A DNA stretch of 64,000 nt from Burkholderia sp. OK233. GTDB lineage: Bacteria > Pseudomonadota > Gammaproteobacteria > Burkholderiales > Burkholderiaceae. The number at the start of each line of letters is the position of its first letter. Within the stretch, counting starts at the first letter, position 1. The stretch spans positions 5,890,001 to 5,954,000 of the forward strand of contig NZ_OCSR01000001.1 in assembly GCF_900230185.1 (NCBI RefSeq). The letters run 5' to 3'. A program made the translations under genes and the position numbers. Below the pieces are notes generated by a model. It worked only from the letters and a program-made list of their open reading frames with translations. It was not told where the DNA came from and did no database searches. This document shows positions 62,703 to 64,000 of this stretch, piece by piece.

Positions 62703-64000
62703 GTATCGGTATTGGACATTGGCCCCGATCGCGAGTGCTGCGGCGCTTGCCGCGTGCTCATTCGCGCCGCACTACGAGGTGCCGGACGTGCCCGTCGCGG
62801 CGCAGTACCAGTCTCAGTCTCAGGGGCCCTGGATCTCGGCCAGCCCGGCTGACCAGCTTGACCGTGCGGGATGGTGGAAGCTCTACCAGGAGCCCGGACT
62901 CGATGACCTCGAGCAACGCCTGATCGCGAATAACCCCGATCTGCGCGCCGCGTATTTTCACTATGTGCAGGCCGAAGCGTATATCAAGCAGGTCAGCTCG
63001 CAACTGTATCCTCAGGTATCCACTGCGGGCAATCTCCAGCGTGAGCGCGAGTCGGACACGAGGCCGTTGCGCAATGCCACTGGGCCGACTGACTACAACT
63101 CGGCCACACTGGGCGTCGAGGTTGACTACGAAGTCGACCTTTGGGGACGCGTGCGCGATTCCGTTGCTGCGAGCAAGGACGTGGGCCTGGCGTCAAAAGC
63201 TGATCTTGCGTCGACGCAGTTGAGCCTCGAAATCGAGCTGGCGCGAAGCTACATCGACCTGCGCGGACTTGATCAGCAAATCCAGCTGATCAAGGGTACT
63301 GACGAGGCGTACCAGAAGGCGCTCGATCTGACCCGCAGGCTGCATGGCGGTGGAGTTGTGTCTGGTCTCGATGTGGCGCGTGCGACCAACCAGTTGTCGT
63401 CGGCCAAGTCCGAGCTCACGCAGGTCAGGGCCAAGCGGGCATTGCTGGAACATGCGATTGCTGTCCTGGTCGGCGCGTCGCCATCGGACTTTCGGATTGA
63501 GCCGAGTACCCGTCCAGTTCAATTGCCTGCCATCCCGGTTGGTGTGCCATCAGCATTGCTGCAAAGGCGACCGGATGTCGCCGCGGCCGAGCGCCGCGTA
63601 GCAGAGGCCAATGCGCGGATTGGGGTTGCACGGGCCTCATACTTCCCATCACTGACGCTCAGTGCGGCGGGCGGCGTGCAAAGCTCGGTGTTGGGAGATC
63701 TGCTCAGCGCCCCCAGTTCCTTCTGGACGCTCGGGCCAACGCTTGCGGTGTACCTCTTCGACGGCGGTAAGCGTCAGGCACAGGTGGAGTCCGCGAAGGC
63801 CGCAACGTCGGAGGCAGGCGACCGCTACCGAAGCGTGGTGCTGGCTTCATTCAGGCAGGTGGAAGACGACCTCTCGTTGCTCGACGACCTTGGCACCGCA
63901 ACGGATCAGCAGCAAGATGCCGCAAGCGCAGCTGACACGTCAGTCAACCTGTCACTCGCGCTTTATCGGCGCGGTGCGGTCAGCTATCTGGACGTGGTCG
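62695..64000 (+). CDS. RND outer-membrane efflux lipoprotein (partial, runs off the window)
   Basis: ATG 62695 opens a frame with no stop through the last base (435 codons plus one nt). The lipoprotein signal is IASAAALAACSF (Cys near 22). The body has GWWKLYQEPGLDDLEQRLIA, VDYEVDLWGRVRDSVAASKD, GVPSALLQRRPDVAAAERRV and TLAVYLFDGGKRQAQVESAK, typical of NodT-type outer-membrane factors. It overlaps the adaptor gene by 8 nt and completes the RND pump. Only about the last 30-60 residues are likely missing. The gene was recognisable only by reading through to the end. Confidence 0.92.
   Translation, partial: MAKYRYWTLAPIASAAALAACSFAPHYEVPDVPVAAQYQSQSQGPWISASPADQLDRAGWWKLYQEPGLDDLEQRLIANNPDLRAAYFHYVQAEAYIKQVSSQLYPQVSTAGNLQRERESDTRPLRNATGPTDYNSATLGVEVDYEVDLWGRVRDSVAASKDVGLASKADLASTQLSLEIELARSYIDLRGLDQQIQLIKGTDEAYQKALDLTRRLHGGGVVSGLDVARATNQLSSAKSELTQVRAKRALLEHAIAVLVGASPSDFRIEPSTRPVQLPAIPVGVPSALLQRRPDVAAAERRVAEANARIGVARASYFPSLTLSAAGGVQSSVLGDLLSAPSSFWTLGPTLAVYLFDGGKRQAQVESAKAATSEAGDRYRSVVLASFRQVEDDLSLLDDLGTATDQQQDAASAADTSVNLSLALYRRGAVSYLDVV

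Overview
The window looks like a chromosome or large-replicon segment from a Burkholderiales bacterium, most likely the Paraburkholderia/Caballeronia/Burkholderia group. This rests on high-GC codon use, DUF4148 and DUF3331 proteins that are typical of that group, NodT-type efflux lipoproteins, and many LysR regulators. The genus call is inference, because no rRNA or housekeeping marker is present. I recognised no tRNA, rRNA or CRISPR array.

Layout. 0-3.8 kb: an IS6-family element interrupted by a group II intron (frameshifted maturase), an intact DUF4148 secreted protein, then remnants of two further group II introns. 3.9-9.5 kb: a MarR-regulated tripartite drug-efflux locus (marR, DHA2 pump, marR, NodT lipoprotein, HlyD/EmrA adaptor) with identical palindromic operators. 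9.9-12.3 kb: a LysR gene, about 1.2 kb of apparent debris and a DUF4148 pseudogene. 12.5-23.2 kb, mostly minus strand: a second pump locus with a frameshifted adaptor, whose NodT gene is fused in frame to a truncated livM, followed by livH, livK, a dadA-like pseudogene, an internally deleted Asp/Glu racemase, an intact DUF1989 gene and a BON-domain pseudogene. 23.3-33.3 kb: a signalling block with a 1834-residue Ser/Thr kinase-like/AAA/GAF/PAS/histidine kinase, a degraded partial homologue of its C-terminal half, a LysR gene, a stand-alone receiver and a FixJ-type response regulator. 33.4-48.3 kb: small oxidative or detoxification-type enzymes (DJ-1/PfpI, LLM oxidoreductase, DsbA-like, acetamidase/formamidase, two VOC proteins, tautomerase, SDR, exported crotonase-fold protein, exported epoxide hydrolase) interspersed with LysR paralogues, some broken. 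48.4-55.7 kb: a truncated 5-prime piece of another group II intron, a cNMP/thioredoxin-reductase-like gene with an in-frame stop, a third tripartite pump and a small HMA-like protein. 56-64 kb: an IS5-type remnant, an MFS exporter and an RND tripartite pump that runs off the window.

Two themes stand out. Efflux is heavily represented: three EmrAB-NodT-type loci plus one RND locus. Gene decay is also extensive: about ten genes carry frameshifts, nonsense codons, internal deletions or fusions, next to group II intron and IS debris. The liv-dadA-racemase group looks like a catabolic island decaying together. The most notable observations are the LivM-NodT chimera, the multi-domain kinase with its degraded partial homologue and neighbouring response regulators, and a shared GCATGC-centred palindrome upstream of several enzyme genes.
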